Notes: a model not told the origin generated them from the letters alone. A DNA stretch of 64,000 nucleotides from Alistipes sp. (GCA_017399485.1 JAFQCA010000006.1:62001-126000), one strand, 5' to 3'; counted from the first letter of the stretch, positions 7,734 through 16,784 are shown. A program made the numbers and translations.

Positions 7734-8630
7734 ATGCGCCTATCAGAAAAAATCATATCGGCTCTGCGCAACTCATTTGAGACTGCGCTCTTTTTTGCGA
7801 CAATGGCCGTCAAGGAGAATTTCCGCAACTATGTTGCCGAGTCTGGAGCAAACGATATGAATCCTTCACGACGTATGGCCATCTTGGGCAACGGTCCATC
7901 GCTCTCGGCGGACCTACCTCGACTGATTGATTCAAAATATTGGGAGCAGGCAGATATGTTGGCAGTAAACTTCTTCGCTATGGGTGAGGAGTTTTCAATC
8001 ATAAAGCCCAAATACTATATAGTCTCGGACCCTGTATTTTTCCGCAAAGCAGGCCACTCGGAGCGTATAGACAACCTTTATGCAGCCCTACGTGACAAGG
8101 TGACGTGGCCTATGACATTGTATGTGCAATATTACAACCCTGACAATTTTGACTATGTAGCAGCCGTAGGGCACAACCCCAATATACGCATCGTAAAGTT
8201 TCACTCAACCTTGTACAGAGGTTTCCGCAATATAGAGTTCTGGTGTTACCGCAGAGGTTTAGGAGCAGGTAACTTCGGCACTGTGGTGCAAAACGGAGAG
8301 TTCATAGCCATCCTGCTTGGCTACAAAACAATAGAACTGTTTGGAGTGGACCACACTATGCTTGAGGGTTTGATGGTCAATGACCGCAACCAACTGTGTC
8401 GTCGCCAAACATACTACTACGACAAGGAGCCTGCGGTTCCCAAACCCATATACGTCAATGCTACCACACCTCCGCAGCCCTACACGATGCATACCTTTTT
8501 GGCCGAGATGGCTGAACTATTCCGCGGGCACGAGGTGATGCGCGATTATGCTGCGGAGCAAGGTGTGAGAATCATAAACCGCACGCAAGGCTCGATGATT
8601 GATGCCTATGAGCGTGAGCCTTTGCAATAG
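7734..8630 (+). CDS. GNGPSL-motif protein, possible GT42 sialyltransferase-like / DUF115-like glycosyltransferase
   Basis: The 298-aa protein has no signal peptide. At residues 52-57 it carries GNGPSL, the nucleotide-binding signature seen in GT42 (Cst-type) sialyltransferases and DUF115 proteins. Further on it has DPVFFRK in the position of a conserved Asp/Pro segment and AILLGYKTIELFGVDHT, which resembles the LGYKEIYLxGxD stretch of that fold. The exact family and donor are uncertain. Its divergent neighbour is a GT2 enzyme, which supports a role in surface glycan synthesis. An alternative is a Maf-like or small-molecule-binding protein of the same fold. Confidence 0.6.
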   Translation: MRLSEKIISALRNSFETALFFATMAVKENFRNYVAESGANDMNPSRRMAILGNGPSLSADLPRLIDSKYWEQADMLAVNFFAMGEEFSIIKPKYYIVSDPVFFRKAGHSERIDNLYAALRDKVTWPMTLYVQYYNPDNFDYVAAVGHNPNIRIVKFHSTLYRGFRNIEFWCYRRGLGAGNFGTVVQNGEFIAILLGYKTIELFGVDHTMLEGLMVNDRNQLCRRQTYYYDKEPAVPKPIYVNATTPPQPYTMHTFLAEMAELFRGHEVMRDYAAEQGVRIINRTQGSMIDAYEREPLQ

Positions 8631-8668
8631 AACAATTCATTAAAAGGGAGTGTTGCCACATATAACAA

Positions 8669-8707
8669 AAAAAACGAATTACCCCCCGAAAGGGATAATT
8701 CGTTTTT
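8669..8707. terminator. Bidirectional terminator
   Basis: AAAACGAATTA (8671-8681) pairs with TAATTCGTTTT (8696-8706), extended by CCC/GGG, with A- and T-runs on the two sides. It separates two convergent genes. Confidence 0.85.
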
Positions 8708-8725
8708 ATCTTTTCAAACGGCACT

Positions 8726-9661
8726 CTACTCTGAGGCAGGCACCGAGTCTGATGCTTGGATTATCTGTACAAGATACTGCTCGATATCATCGGCTTTGGT
8801 ATTTTTCAACAATACGGTTTTCTGCTCATCCAGCAAATAGAGGCGAGGCAGTGTACGCAAATCATAGAGATTCTCCGACTTAATCTTACCCGACGCATCG
8901 AATACGTGCAACCACTCTTTGGGTGAATCGGCACGGAACTTCTCCCACGCAGCCTTATCGCCCTCAACACATACGGCAACAATCTTTATTCCGCCTGCTC
9001 GTTGCAGATAATTCACCAAACGGGCCTGTGTCAAACGAAAACGCTGCAACTTACAATCCAAATTATCTGCCGCATAGAAAAAGAGTATCGAAACGGGGGC
9101 CTCGATATCCGACAACTTGGCCTTGCTACCATCAACCAACTGCATATCAAAATCTACGGCAGCACTACCCTCGTTATTCATCTCCAATATCACCAACTGC
9201 TTTTGATAAGGCTCCTTATCGGCCTTATTCAAAGCCTTTGAGATTAACGCCGATTGCAACAAACCTCTATATGCGGCTTCGTTATATAGCGGAGAGGCTG
9301 TGCCATAGAGATATTTATCGGCCAACGACAACATCATAAGCAAACCCTCCTTTGAAGTCTCGGCCTTCTTTACCAACGCCGTCATTGACGATATCAATGT
9401 CTCGCTATTGAGCAACGGGAAGATTGAGGCCATATCAATCAGGCCCTGCTCTACAAGGGCTTCACTCGCCGTAGCGAAATCCACATTATCCCAGAAATGT
9501 TCCCCCAGATATTTTGCACGCGCCTGCGGGTCGGTTATCTCGTCGGGAACTGTAACCATAGGGAATGTCACCTTCTCGGCTGCTGGAGCAGTCTGCTCCT
9601 GTGCCATTAAGGCTTGCGAAAATAGAATTATGAACGTTAATAATACAAAAAGTCTCTTCAT
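8726..9661 (-). CDS. Secreted DUF5106-type protein with a thioredoxin-like domain lacking CxxC
   Basis: The 311-aa protein starts with a Sec signal peptide (cleavage near MAQ). An alpha-helical region of about 150 residues follows, as in DUF5106 proteins of Bacteroidales, and then a C-terminal thioredoxin/AhpC-like fold. In the fold, the strand FFYAADNLDCKL holds a single Cys where TlpA-type oxidoreductases have CxxC, and TLPRLYLLD supplies the cis-proline region. A normal disulfide exchange is therefore unlikely. The start at 9661 is supported by a complete promoter 28 nt upstream. It may be a periplasmic binding or scaffold protein (inference). Confidence 0.75.
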   Translation of the reverse strand: MKRLFVLLTFIILFSQALMAQEQTAPAAEKVTFPMVTVPDEITDPQARAKYLGEHFWDNVDFATASEALVEQGLIDMASIFPLLNSETLISSMTALVKKAETSKEGLLMMLSLADKYLYGTASPLYNEAAYRGLLQSALISKALNKADKEPYQKQLVILEMNNEGSAAVDFDMQLVDGSKAKLSDIEAPVSILFFYAADNLDCKLQRFRLTQARLVNYLQRAGGIKIVAVCVEGDKAAWEKFRADSPKEWLHVFDASGKIKSENLYDLRTLPRLYLLDEQKTVLLKNTKADDIEQYLVQIIQASDSVPASE

Positions 9662-9689
9662 ACAATTACTCTTTTTTCAATTCGAATAA

Positions 9690-9720
9690 CAAATGTAGTA
9701 ATTTATTCGTAATCTGCAAA
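9690..9720 (-). promoter_or_regulatory. Promoter of the DUF5106-type gene (TTTG-N19-TACATTTG)
   Basis: On the minus strand TTTG (9717-9720), a 19-nt spacer and TACATTTG (9690-9697) fit the consensus. The promoter overlaps the tail of the intergenic gap after clpB. Confidence 0.8.
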
Positions 9721-9758
9721 AAACAAGGCCCGCCCAATCGTTTAAGGCAGGCCTGTTT
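9721..9758 (-). terminator. Terminator after clpB
   Basis: Imperfect inverted repeat with arms 9721-9734 and 9746-9758 (GGCC and GCC/GGC core, AAACA/TGTTT base). On the minus strand the stem is followed by a run of T. Confidence 0.65.
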
Positions 9759-9760
9759 GA

Positions 9761-12364
9761 TTAATTAGAAAACTTCAGTTCCTCACCGTCGGCGTCTATG
9801 GTAATGGGGCGTTCGCGATTCACCTCACCTGCCAGAATTCGCTTCGACAGTTCGTTCACCACCTCACGCTGAATAACTCGCTTAACGGGGCGCGCTCCAT
9901 ACAACGGGTCGTAACCCAGTTTTGCAATCAACGCCTTGGCTGCAGCCGTATAATGCAACTCTACACCATTATGCTTGAGCATCTGCGAGATTATGCCCAT
10001 CTGGATATCCACAATCTGCTCTATATCGCTACGAGTCAATGGCTCAAACATTACAATTTCGTCAATACGGTTCAAGAACTCTGGCTTAAGTTGAGTCTTT
10101 AACAACTCTATGACTTCATCTCGTGTACGCTCTACTACATCCACAGGTACTACACCGCCGTCAAAGGCTTGAGAAAAATGCTCCTGAATCAGATGAGAGC
10201 CCATATTTGAGGTCATAATGATTATCGTATTGCGAAAATCAACCGTACGGCCCTTATTATCTGTCAAGCGGCCATCGTCCAACACCTGCAACAAGATGTT
10301 AAAGACGTCGGGATGGGCCTTCTCAATCTCATCCAACAACACCACAGAGTAGGGCTTGCGGCGTACGGCCTCGGTGAGTTGACCACCCTCGTCATAACCT
10401 ACATATCCCGGAGGTGCACCCACCAAACGCGATACGCTATGACGCTCCTGATATTCGCTCATATCTATTCGTGTCAGCATCGAGTCATCGTTAAAGAGGA
10501 ACTCCGCCAGAGCCTTTGCCAATTCGGTCTTACCCACACCTGTTGTACCCAAGAAGATAAACGAGCCGATAGGCTTGCGGGCATCGCTCAACCCTGCACG
10601 CGAGCGACGCACAGCATCCGATATAGCCTCGATAGCATTCTGCTGGCCCACTACGCGTTTATGAAGTTCCGCCTCCATCTTCAGCAACTTTTCGCGCTCC
10701 GACGAGAGCATACGTTTTACAGGAATACCGGTCCAGCGCGATACAACCTCGGCTATATCTTGCGAATCGACCTCCTCCTTAATCATAGCCTCGCCACCTG
10801 TCGTAGTCAGGTGCAGTTGTTCCTGAAGAGCCGAAATCTGCTTCTCGGCCTCAACAATCTTACCATAACGAATCTCGGCCACACGCCCATAATCGCCCGA
10901 ACGCTCGGCCTGCTGAGCCTCGACCTTGAGTTGCTCTATCAAATCTTTATTCTGCTGAATCTTCTGCAAGAGGTCGCGCTCGCCCTGCCATTTGGCACGT
11001 AGCGCAGCCTCCGAAGATTTCAGTTCCTCGATTTCACGCGTCAATGACTCCACTCGCTGTTCATCGTTCTCGCGACGTATAGCCTCGCGCTCGATTTCGA
11101 GTTGACGGATACGACGGTCCAGATTATCAATCTCTTCGGGGACCGAATTCATCTCCAAACGCAAATGCGCCGCTGCCTCATCAATCAAATCAATAGCCTT
11201 ATCGGGCAAGAATCGAGATGTAATATATCGGTGCGAGAGTTCAACTGCGGCAATAATCGCATCATCCTTAATACGCACCTGATGATGATTCTCATATCGC
11301 TCCTTCAATCCTCGAAGAATAGATATTGCATCCTCCGTGGTGGGCTCATCAACCATAACCTTCTGGAAGCGACGCTCCAACGCCTTATCCTGCTCGAAAT
11401 ATTTCTGGAACTCATCGAGCGTGGTGGCTCCTATCGTACGCAACTCGCCACGCGCCAAAGCAGGTTTGAGGATATTGGCTGCATCCATCGCTCCGCTCGA
11501 TTTACCCGCTCCTACAAGAGTGTGAATCTCGTCAATAAAAAGCAGTATCTCACCGTCGCTGGCTATAACCTCCTGCACAACACCTTTCAATCGCTCCTCA
11601 AATTCTCCCTGATACTTTGCTCCTGCAACCAAAGCACCCATATCGAGCGAGAAGATTGATTTCGACTTCAAGTTCTCAGGCACATCTCCATCGACAATAC
11701 GGTGGGCTATCCCCTCAGCAATAGCCGTCTTACCGACACCTGCTTCACCGACAAGGATGGGATTATTCTTCGTACGACGCGATAGAATCTGCAACACTCG
11801 ACGAATCTCCTCATCGCGGCCAATAACAGGGTCCAATTTACCGCTACGCGCCATCTCGTTCAGATTTATGGCATACTTGCCCAAAGCATTGAACTCCTGC
11901 GACGAAGTTTGAGAATCAACAGTCGCACCTTTACGAAACTCCTTTATCGCCGCCACCAAATCCTTCTCGGCTGCACCGTTACGCTTAAGCATATCGGCTG
12001 CTGCTCCTCGCTCGGCCACCAAGCCCAATAGCAGATGTTCGACAGAGGCATATTTATCGTTAAATGTACGGGTAAAGTCCACACCGCGCTGAATTACCTT
12101 CGAGGTATCACCAGAAAAGAACTGCTCTCCATTGCCACCCGAAACACGGGGAATAGAGTCAAGAGCCTTAGCGACCTCATCCTTCAACGTACGGACATTT
12201 ACGCCGACACGTCCCAACAAGAATGTACCCAATGAATCATCGTCCTTTATAAGCACACTCAACAAGTGCATAGGCTCCACCGCCTGCTGCCCTCTCTCTC
12301 TCGCAAGCGACACCGCTCCCTGCAGAGCCTCCTGCGCCTTAATGGTCAAAGAATTAATATTCAT
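9761..12364 (-). CDS. clpB: ATP-dependent disaggregase ClpB
   Basis: ClpB is the Hsp100 hexamer that, with DnaK, pulls polypeptides out of aggregates. The 867-aa protein has the N-terminal Clp repeat domain (1-145) and NBD1 with Walker A GEAGVGKT near residue 205. A long coiled-coil middle domain (about 405-525) separates it from NBD2 with GTTGVGKT near 605 and the Walker B VVLLDEIEK. The middle domain distinguishes it from ClpA and ClpX. It is transcribed alone from a gap that carries repeated GACA-type elements which also occur upstream of groES (see findings). Confidence 0.97.
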   Translation of the reverse strand: MNINSLTIKAQEALQGAVSLARERGQQAVEPMHLLSVLIKDDDSLGTFLLGRVGVNVRTLKDEVAKALDSIPRVSGGNGEQFFSGDTSKVIQRGVDFTRTFNDKYASVEHLLLGLVAERGAAADMLKRNGAAEKDLVAAIKEFRKGATVDSQTSSQEFNALGKYAINLNEMARSGKLDPVIGRDEEIRRVLQILSRRTKNNPILVGEAGVGKTAIAEGIAHRIVDGDVPENLKSKSIFSLDMGALVAGAKYQGEFEERLKGVVQEVIASDGEILLFIDEIHTLVGAGKSSGAMDAANILKPALARGELRTIGATTLDEFQKYFEQDKALERRFQKVMVDEPTTEDAISILRGLKERYENHHQVRIKDDAIIAAVELSHRYITSRFLPDKAIDLIDEAAAHLRLEMNSVPEEIDNLDRRIRQLEIEREAIRRENDEQRVESLTREIEELKSSEAALRAKWQGERDLLQKIQQNKDLIEQLKVEAQQAERSGDYGRVAEIRYGKIVEAEKQISALQEQLHLTTTGGEAMIKEEVDSQDIAEVVSRWTGIPVKRMLSSEREKLLKMEAELHKRVVGQQNAIEAISDAVRRSRAGLSDARKPIGSFIFLGTTGVGKTELAKALAEFLFNDDSMLTRIDMSEYQERHSVSRLVGAPPGYVGYDEGGQLTEAVRRKPYSVVLLDEIEKAHPDVFNILLQVLDDGRLTDNKGRTVDFRNTIIIMTSNMGSHLIQEHFSQAFDGGVVPVDVVERTRDEVIELLKTQLKPEFLNRIDEIVMFEPLTRSDIEQIVDIQMGIISQMLKHNGVELHYTAAAKALIAKLGYDPLYGARPVKRVIQREVVNELSKRILAGEVNRERPITIDADGEELKFSN

Positions 12365-12462
12365 AATATATTGCGTTTTTTGATTTTTTTGTTTTACCCC
12401 TAAAAACGCAAATCCTTTGCCATAGACCCAAATCAGACATTAATAACAATATTTGGCAGACT

Positions 12463-12502
12463 TTGACAGCCCGTCAATGCCATTATCCGACATTTTGACA
12501 GA
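12463..12502 (-). promoter_or_regulatory. GACA/TGTC repeat elements upstream of clpB
   Basis: The gap contains an inverted repeat TTGAC-AGCCC-GTCAA (12463-12477) and, 11 nt on, GACATTTTGACA (12489-12500). No TAnnTTTG box is visible in the clpB gap, so a different type of promoter control is plausible. A similar element is found upstream of groES. Confidence 0.35.
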
Positions 12503-12532
12503 TTTAGGCAGAACAACCCGTTCTCCAATACA

Positions 12533-12570
12533 CAAAAAAATCCCTTCACCCGTTAAGGCGAAGGGAACCA
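12533..12570 (-). terminator. Terminator after glpT
   Basis: TCCCTTC (12541-12547) pairs with GAAGGGA (12560-12566). On the minus strand the hairpin is followed by at least eight T (12533-12540). Confidence 0.8.
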
Positions 12571-12650
12571 CAAAAAAACCGAACAACAATATCGGTCAGA
12601 CACCTTCAAGCAAAGAAACCACACCCTACCAAAAAGGCTCCCGACACTGT

Positions 12651-14078
12651 TTAATGTTGCGCTGCGCGCTGCTGCATCAGCACATACTCTTTCTTCCACG
12701 TTACGGCACAAATCAATGTTGCCACAACACACCCTGCAATAAACAACCAGAACGTCACGCCCCAACCGAGCGAACTATGCCCTGCAATCTGTCCTACGAC
12801 AATCTTCGACAGCAAAGCATCGCCCAACAGATAGCCAAACAAGCCAACGAAGCCTGCGGCAGTACCTGCGGCATTCTTCGGAACAAAACTCAAAGCCTGA
12901 ATACCTATAAGTGCGATAGGGCCATATACGGCAAATCCTGTAAGTGCCAATGAGAAATAGACAACCATAGCCAACACACCTTCGCCACCGCCAAACAATG
13001 CGGCAACAGCCTCAGCCTGCCAATATCCCAAAATACCGACCAATACCATAATCATATATATGACATTAACAGGGGCGCATCGGCCACTAAAGAACTTCGA
13101 AGATAGCCAGCCACAAATGATAGTACCGGGAATACCCGCATACTCAAACAGCGAGAAGGCAAAACGGCTCTCATCAGGCGACATAATCTGCATCTCCTGC
13201 AAATAAGTGGGCGACCAATCACTCACACCGTAACGGATGAAATAGACAAACACATTGGCTATGGCAATCATCCACAACAGTCCATTCTTAAAAACATAAT
13301 CGACAAACAAGCGACGGAACGGAATCTTCGACTCTTCGCCCGCAGCAGCCTGACGACTTGTATAGTCATTGCGATACTCCTCGATTGGGGGCAGACCACA
13401 CGACTCTGGAGTATCTCGCAAAGTCCACCAGCAGAATGCCGCAAAACAGATAGCAACAACCGATGGGAAAATAAACGCTGCACGCCAACTCTCCGAAATG
13501 CCCATCACGGCAAATACGGCTATGCCTGCCGATACCAACAAGCCAAGCGAGCCGCCACCTACATTGTGCGAGCAGTTCCAAATCGACATCTTGAAACTAC
13601 GCTCATTCTGCGAGAACCAATGCGCCATAATACGACCACACGGCGGCCAGCCCATACCCGAGAGCCAACCCACAACCAACATAAAGGCAAAGAGTATAGC
13701 ACCATTGACGGCTATCGACGGAGAATAAGGCACCAAGCCAACACTCATCATCACGAGCGACGCTATTATCAAACCCACGACCAAGAATTTACGGGCATCG
13801 GAGTGGTCCGACAGACTACCCATAATAAACTTACTGAAGGCGTAGGCAATCGGGATACCCGCCATAGCAAAACCAGCCGTCTCCTTATCGAGCAAGCCCT
13901 CGGCAATCATACCTGGAGCCGCAAGCGACAGATTCTTACGCACCAGATAGTAGGCTGCATATCCAAAAAATGCCCCTAAAAACACCTTCAATCGCATACG
14001 GCGGTACTCCGCATCTATCTTATCGGCTGCCAAACGCTCTCGCGCAGCAGGGGGAGAAAAAAAATCAAGTATAGCCAT
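12651..14078 (-). CDS. glpT: Glycerol-3-phosphate transporter (MFS, GlpT type)
   Basis: A 475-aa major-facilitator protein with about 12 hydrophobic segments, of the organophosphate:phosphate antiporter family. It would exchange external glycerol-3-phosphate for inner phosphate across the inner membrane. Family features are the N-terminal YRRMRLKVFLGAFFGYAAYY region, YYLVRKNLSLA with the conserved Arg, and GWPPCGRIMAHWF in the middle of the first half. UhpT/UhpC-like relatives are the alternative. glpD lies 58 bp upstream on the same strand, so uptake and oxidation of glycerol-3-phosphate form one unit. Confidence 0.9.
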   Translation of the reverse strand: MAILDFFSPPAARERLAADKIDAEYRRMRLKVFLGAFFGYAAYYLVRKNLSLAAPGMIAEGLLDKETAGFAMAGIPIAYAFSKFIMGSLSDHSDARKFLVVGLIIASLVMMSVGLVPYSPSIAVNGAILFAFMLVVGWLSGMGWPPCGRIMAHWFSQNERSFKMSIWNCSHNVGGGSLGLLVSAGIAVFAVMGISESWRAAFIFPSVVAICFAAFCWWTLRDTPESCGLPPIEEYRNDYTSRQAAAGEESKIPFRRLFVDYVFKNGLLWMIAIANVFVYFIRYGVSDWSPTYLQEMQIMSPDESRFAFSLFEYAGIPGTIICGWLSSKFFSGRCAPVNVIYMIMVLVGILGYWQAEAVAALFGGGEGVLAMVVYFSLALTGFAVYGPIALIGIQALSFVPKNAAGTAAGFVGLFGYLLGDALLSKIVVGQIAGHSSLGWGVTFWLFIAGCVVATLICAVTWKKEYVLMQQRAAQH

Positions 14079-14136
14079 TGTTACTATAATTTACGGTTTT
14101 CGAAGGCGAATGTAATAAAAATTCAGCAATTCAGCC

Positions 14137-15702
14137 CTAACAAACTATATAATTATTTGAGACATTGACAAACGACTCAACCTGCTCATCAATCCACGTT
14201 TTGTCTTTACCCATCTCCTCAGCCATCACTTCAGCCACCCTGCGAGCAACATTTTGCGCCTCACGTGCATCGACAAACAACAAACGCACACGACGAGCCA
14301 AGACATCCTCAACCGTCTGCGCCATCTCCTCTCTTACGGCCCACAACACTTCGGCTACCGTATAACCATACTTCTCGCTCAAGCGCTCCCCCAACGCAGG
14401 ATTTTCGTTAATCATCTGACGAATAGCAGGCTCATCGCTACCATATACATACATATGGTCTGCCAAATTGGGATTAGGACGCCAGCCGTGTATCTTCAAT
14501 TTACGAGTTGCGCACTTACGCTTCTCGACTTTACCCATCTCGATAGCCTTATCGACTGTATCCTCAGCCATACGTCGGTATGAGGTCCACTTGCCACCCG
14601 TAATGGTTATAAGGTCGTGGTCCGAAACGATAATCTTGTGGCTACGCGACACCTCTTTTGAACTCTTGCCCTCCTTTTTGGGCGCTGCCAACGGACGCTG
14701 ACCAGCAAACACAGAAACAATGTCTTTACGTGTAGGTGCGGGCGACATATAAAGGCCTGCCGTCGAGAGAATAAAATCAATCTCCTCATCCAACGGTTTT
14801 GGTTCGCTCTCGGCCACAGGTCGCTGAATATCTGTCGTACCTACAACAACCTTATCGTGCCAAGGCACAGCAAACAACACGCGGCCATCCGAAGTTTTGG
14901 GGACCATTATGGCGTAATCGCTCTGCAAGAACTTCATATCAAGTACAAGGTGAACACCCTGACTCGGCACCACCATCTTTGGCATATCGGGCTTATCCAT
15001 CTGCATAACCTCATCGACAAATATACCGGCAGCATTGATGACCGCCTTGGCCTTGACTCTATACACCTTACCACTCATCATATCGCGAGCCACGACTCCA
15101 CAGACCTTGCCCTGCTCATCGTGCAACACACTCTCTACGGCTGTATAATTAGCAACAACAGCGCCCTGCTCAACTGCAGTCTGGGCCAGATTAACCGCCA
15201 TACGCGAGTCGTCAAATTGACCATCGTGATAAACCACACCACCCTTCAGGCCCTTAACCTCCGATGTAGGCAGATACTCCAACACCTTTTTAGCCGAGAT
15301 GAAGCGTGAACGACCATAGCCAAAACCAAACGACAAAATATCGTAGAACAACAAACCACAGAAATACAAGAAATTATCCCAATGGCTGTAATTGGATATC
15401 ACAAATGCCTGGTCCTTAACCAGATGAGGAGCGTTCTGCTTCATCAAACCACGCTCGTGAAGTGCCTCTCGCACCAAATCGACCTCCAATTTCTGCAAAT
15501 AACGCACTCCGCCGTGAACGAGTTTCGTAGAGCGGCTCGATGTACATTTTGCAAAATCCTCTCGCTCGAATAGGGCTACACTATAACCGCGAGCAGCAGC
15601 ATCTACGGCACAACCCAAACCTGTTGCGCCACCACCGATAACAACCACATCCCAGACCTTATCCTGGTCGTCAAGACGTGACAAAAGTTGATTTCTGTCC
15701 AT
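14137..15702 (-). CDS. glpD: FAD-dependent glycerol-3-phosphate dehydrogenase
   Basis: GlpD oxidises glycerol-3-phosphate to dihydroxyacetone phosphate at the membrane and passes electrons to quinone. The 521-aa protein has the FAD-binding Rossmann motif VVIGGGATGLG (20-30), the family signature with SSRSTKLVHGGVRYL, and the motif PWHDKVVVGTTD in the catalytic part. The C-terminal helical domain is complete. It is the first gene of the glpD-glpT unit. No glycerol kinase or facilitator lies nearby. The region upstream holds a full promoter overlapped by operator-like repeats, and the divergent gene encodes a DeoR-family regulator. Confidence 0.95.
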   Translation of the reverse strand: MDRNQLLSRLDDQDKVWDVVVIGGGATGLGCAVDAAARGYSVALFEREDFAKCTSSRSTKLVHGGVRYLQKLEVDLVREALHERGLMKQNAPHLVKDQAFVISNYSHWDNFLYFCGLLFYDILSFGFGYGRSRFISAKKVLEYLPTSEVKGLKGGVVYHDGQFDDSRMAVNLAQTAVEQGAVVANYTAVESVLHDEQGKVCGVVARDMMSGKVYRVKAKAVINAAGIFVDEVMQMDKPDMPKMVVPSQGVHLVLDMKFLQSDYAIMVPKTSDGRVLFAVPWHDKVVVGTTDIQRPVAESEPKPLDEEIDFILSTAGLYMSPAPTRKDIVSVFAGQRPLAAPKKEGKSSKEVSRSHKIIVSDHDLITITGGKWTSYRRMAEDTVDKAIEMGKVEKRKCATRKLKIHGWRPNPNLADHMYVYGSDEPAIRQMINENPALGERLSEKYGYTVAEVLWAVREEMAQTVEDVLARRVRLLFVDAREAQNVARRVAEVMAEEMGKDKTWIDEQVESFVNVSNNYIVC

Positions 15703-15720
15703 TTTTATGTTTATCTATTT

Positions 15721-15737
15721 TGTTTCGAGTCAAAAGG
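15721..15737. promoter_or_regulatory. Secondary operator-like site in the glpD leader
   Basis: GTTTCGAGTCAAAAGG resembles the TTTCGAAACAAAAG element that lies over the glpD promoter. It would fall in the 5' leader of glpD and could be an auxiliary repressor site (inference). Confidence 0.35.
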
Positions 15738-15841
15738 GCACTCCTTCAAGCGACAAATATCGCCAGCAGGTTGATTTTAGGCATATTCAGGAGTTAAAAT
15801 CGCATCTACGCCACTCCCAAATAGTACAAAATGCACACTGC

Positions 15842-15888
15842 GCGTTTCATTTCGAAACAAAAGTAGTGTTATTTTGAAACATACGCAA
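15842..15888 (-). promoter_or_regulatory. glpD promoter with overlapping operator-like repeats
   Basis: On the minus strand TTG (15886-15888), a 20-nt spacer and TACTTTTG (15858-15865) form a promoter. The spacer contains TTTTGAAAC (15872-15880) and the transcription start region contains the palindrome TTTCGAAA (15850-15857). An outer inverted repeat GTTTCA (15844-15849) / TGAAAC (15875-15880) brackets the -7 box. This is a natural place for the divergent DeoR-type repressor to bind. Confidence 0.55.
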
Positions 15889-15969
15889 CTTTTACAGGCA
15901 AAAACTATATAAATTGCCGAATTTTATGACATTTAGAGGTCTTTTATCACCTATTTATCCGATTTTTAC

Positions 15970-15977
15970 TATCTTTA
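15970..15977 (+). promoter_or_regulatory. Possible -7 box TATCTTTA for the DeoR-type regulator
   Basis: TATCTTTA has one mismatch to TAnnTTTG and lies 30 nt before the ATG at 16008. No clear -33 box is present. Confidence 0.35.
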
Positions 15978-16007
15978 CGAATCGAAATCAACATTAAACG
16001 TCATTGT

Positions 16008-16784
16008 ATGACAATAAATGAACGACATAGCATCATAATCAAAGAGTTGGATGCCAAAGGTTCGGTAAGCGTCACCGAACTCTCAACCCTGCTCAATGTT
16101 TCGGAAGTGACCATTCGAAAGGACTTGACTCTGCTCGAAGAGAACAAACTACTCTACCGAGCACACGGCAAGGCTATAAAGATAAGCCCCTATATCAATG
16201 ACCGCGACGTAAATGAGAAGGAGCGCCACTACCCTGCCGAAAAGAGTGCCATAGGTCGTGCCGCTGCGCGTTTGATTGAGCCAAACGACTCAATAATCAT
16301 TGCATCGGGTACTACAGTTATGTTTTTTGCCCGTGAGATTCAGCCCGATGAGATTCAAGGCAAACTAACAGTCATAACACCCGCATTGAACGTAGCATCG
16401 GTGTTGGCCAAAAATCCTAATATGGAGGTTATTTTGTTGGGCGGCATAGTGCGAGGAAGCGCATTGTCGGCTGTAGGTTGCGATGCCGAGCGTATGATGG
16501 AGAACTTCACCAGCAGTAAACTATTCATCGGAGTCGATGGACTCGACCTCGAATACGGACTCTCGACAACCAACCTTTTGGAGGCCAACCTAAACCGCCA
16601 GATGATACGCTCCACACAAAAGACTATCGTACTGTGCGACTCCTCAAAATTTGGGCGTCGAGGCTTCAGCCGTATCTGCGGGATAGACGACATTGACCAG
16701 ATTATTACCGACAGCGGCATCCCGCAACATACACTCATAGCGTTGCAACAACGAGGAATCGAAGTCAGCGTAATAGAGCCATAA
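16008..16784 (+). CDS. DeoR/GlpR-family transcriptional regulator
   Basis: The 258-aa protein has an N-terminal DeoR helix-turn-helix (residues 1-57, with SVTELSTLLNVSEVTIRKDL). The C-terminal DeoRC sugar-phosphate sensor domain contains IASGTTVMFFA and the LFIGVDGLD motif. DeoR regulators sense phosphorylated sugars or polyols. It is divergent from glpD-glpT, and operator-like repeats sit on the glpD promoter, so a GlpR-type role is likely. The effector (glycerol-3-phosphate) is inferred, not visible. It ends 70 bp before dnaX. Confidence 0.85.
   Translation: MTINERHSIIIKELDAKGSVSVTELSTLLNVSEVTIRKDLTLLEENKLLYRAHGKAIKISPYINDRDVNEKERHYPAEKSAIGRAAARLIEPNDSIIIASGTTVMFFAREIQPDEIQGKLTVITPALNVASVLAKNPNMEVILLGGIVRGSALSAVGCDAERMMENFTSSKLFIGVDGLDLEYGLSTTNLLEANLNRQMIRSTQKTIVLCDSSKFGRRGFSRICGIDDIDQIITDSGIPQHTLIALQQRGIEVSVIEP

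Noticed and set aside
10313-11002. Long open frame opposite clpB
   Set aside because: It is antisense to a highly conserved gene, has a leucine/threonine-rich composition typical of mirrored codon bias and no family resemblance.
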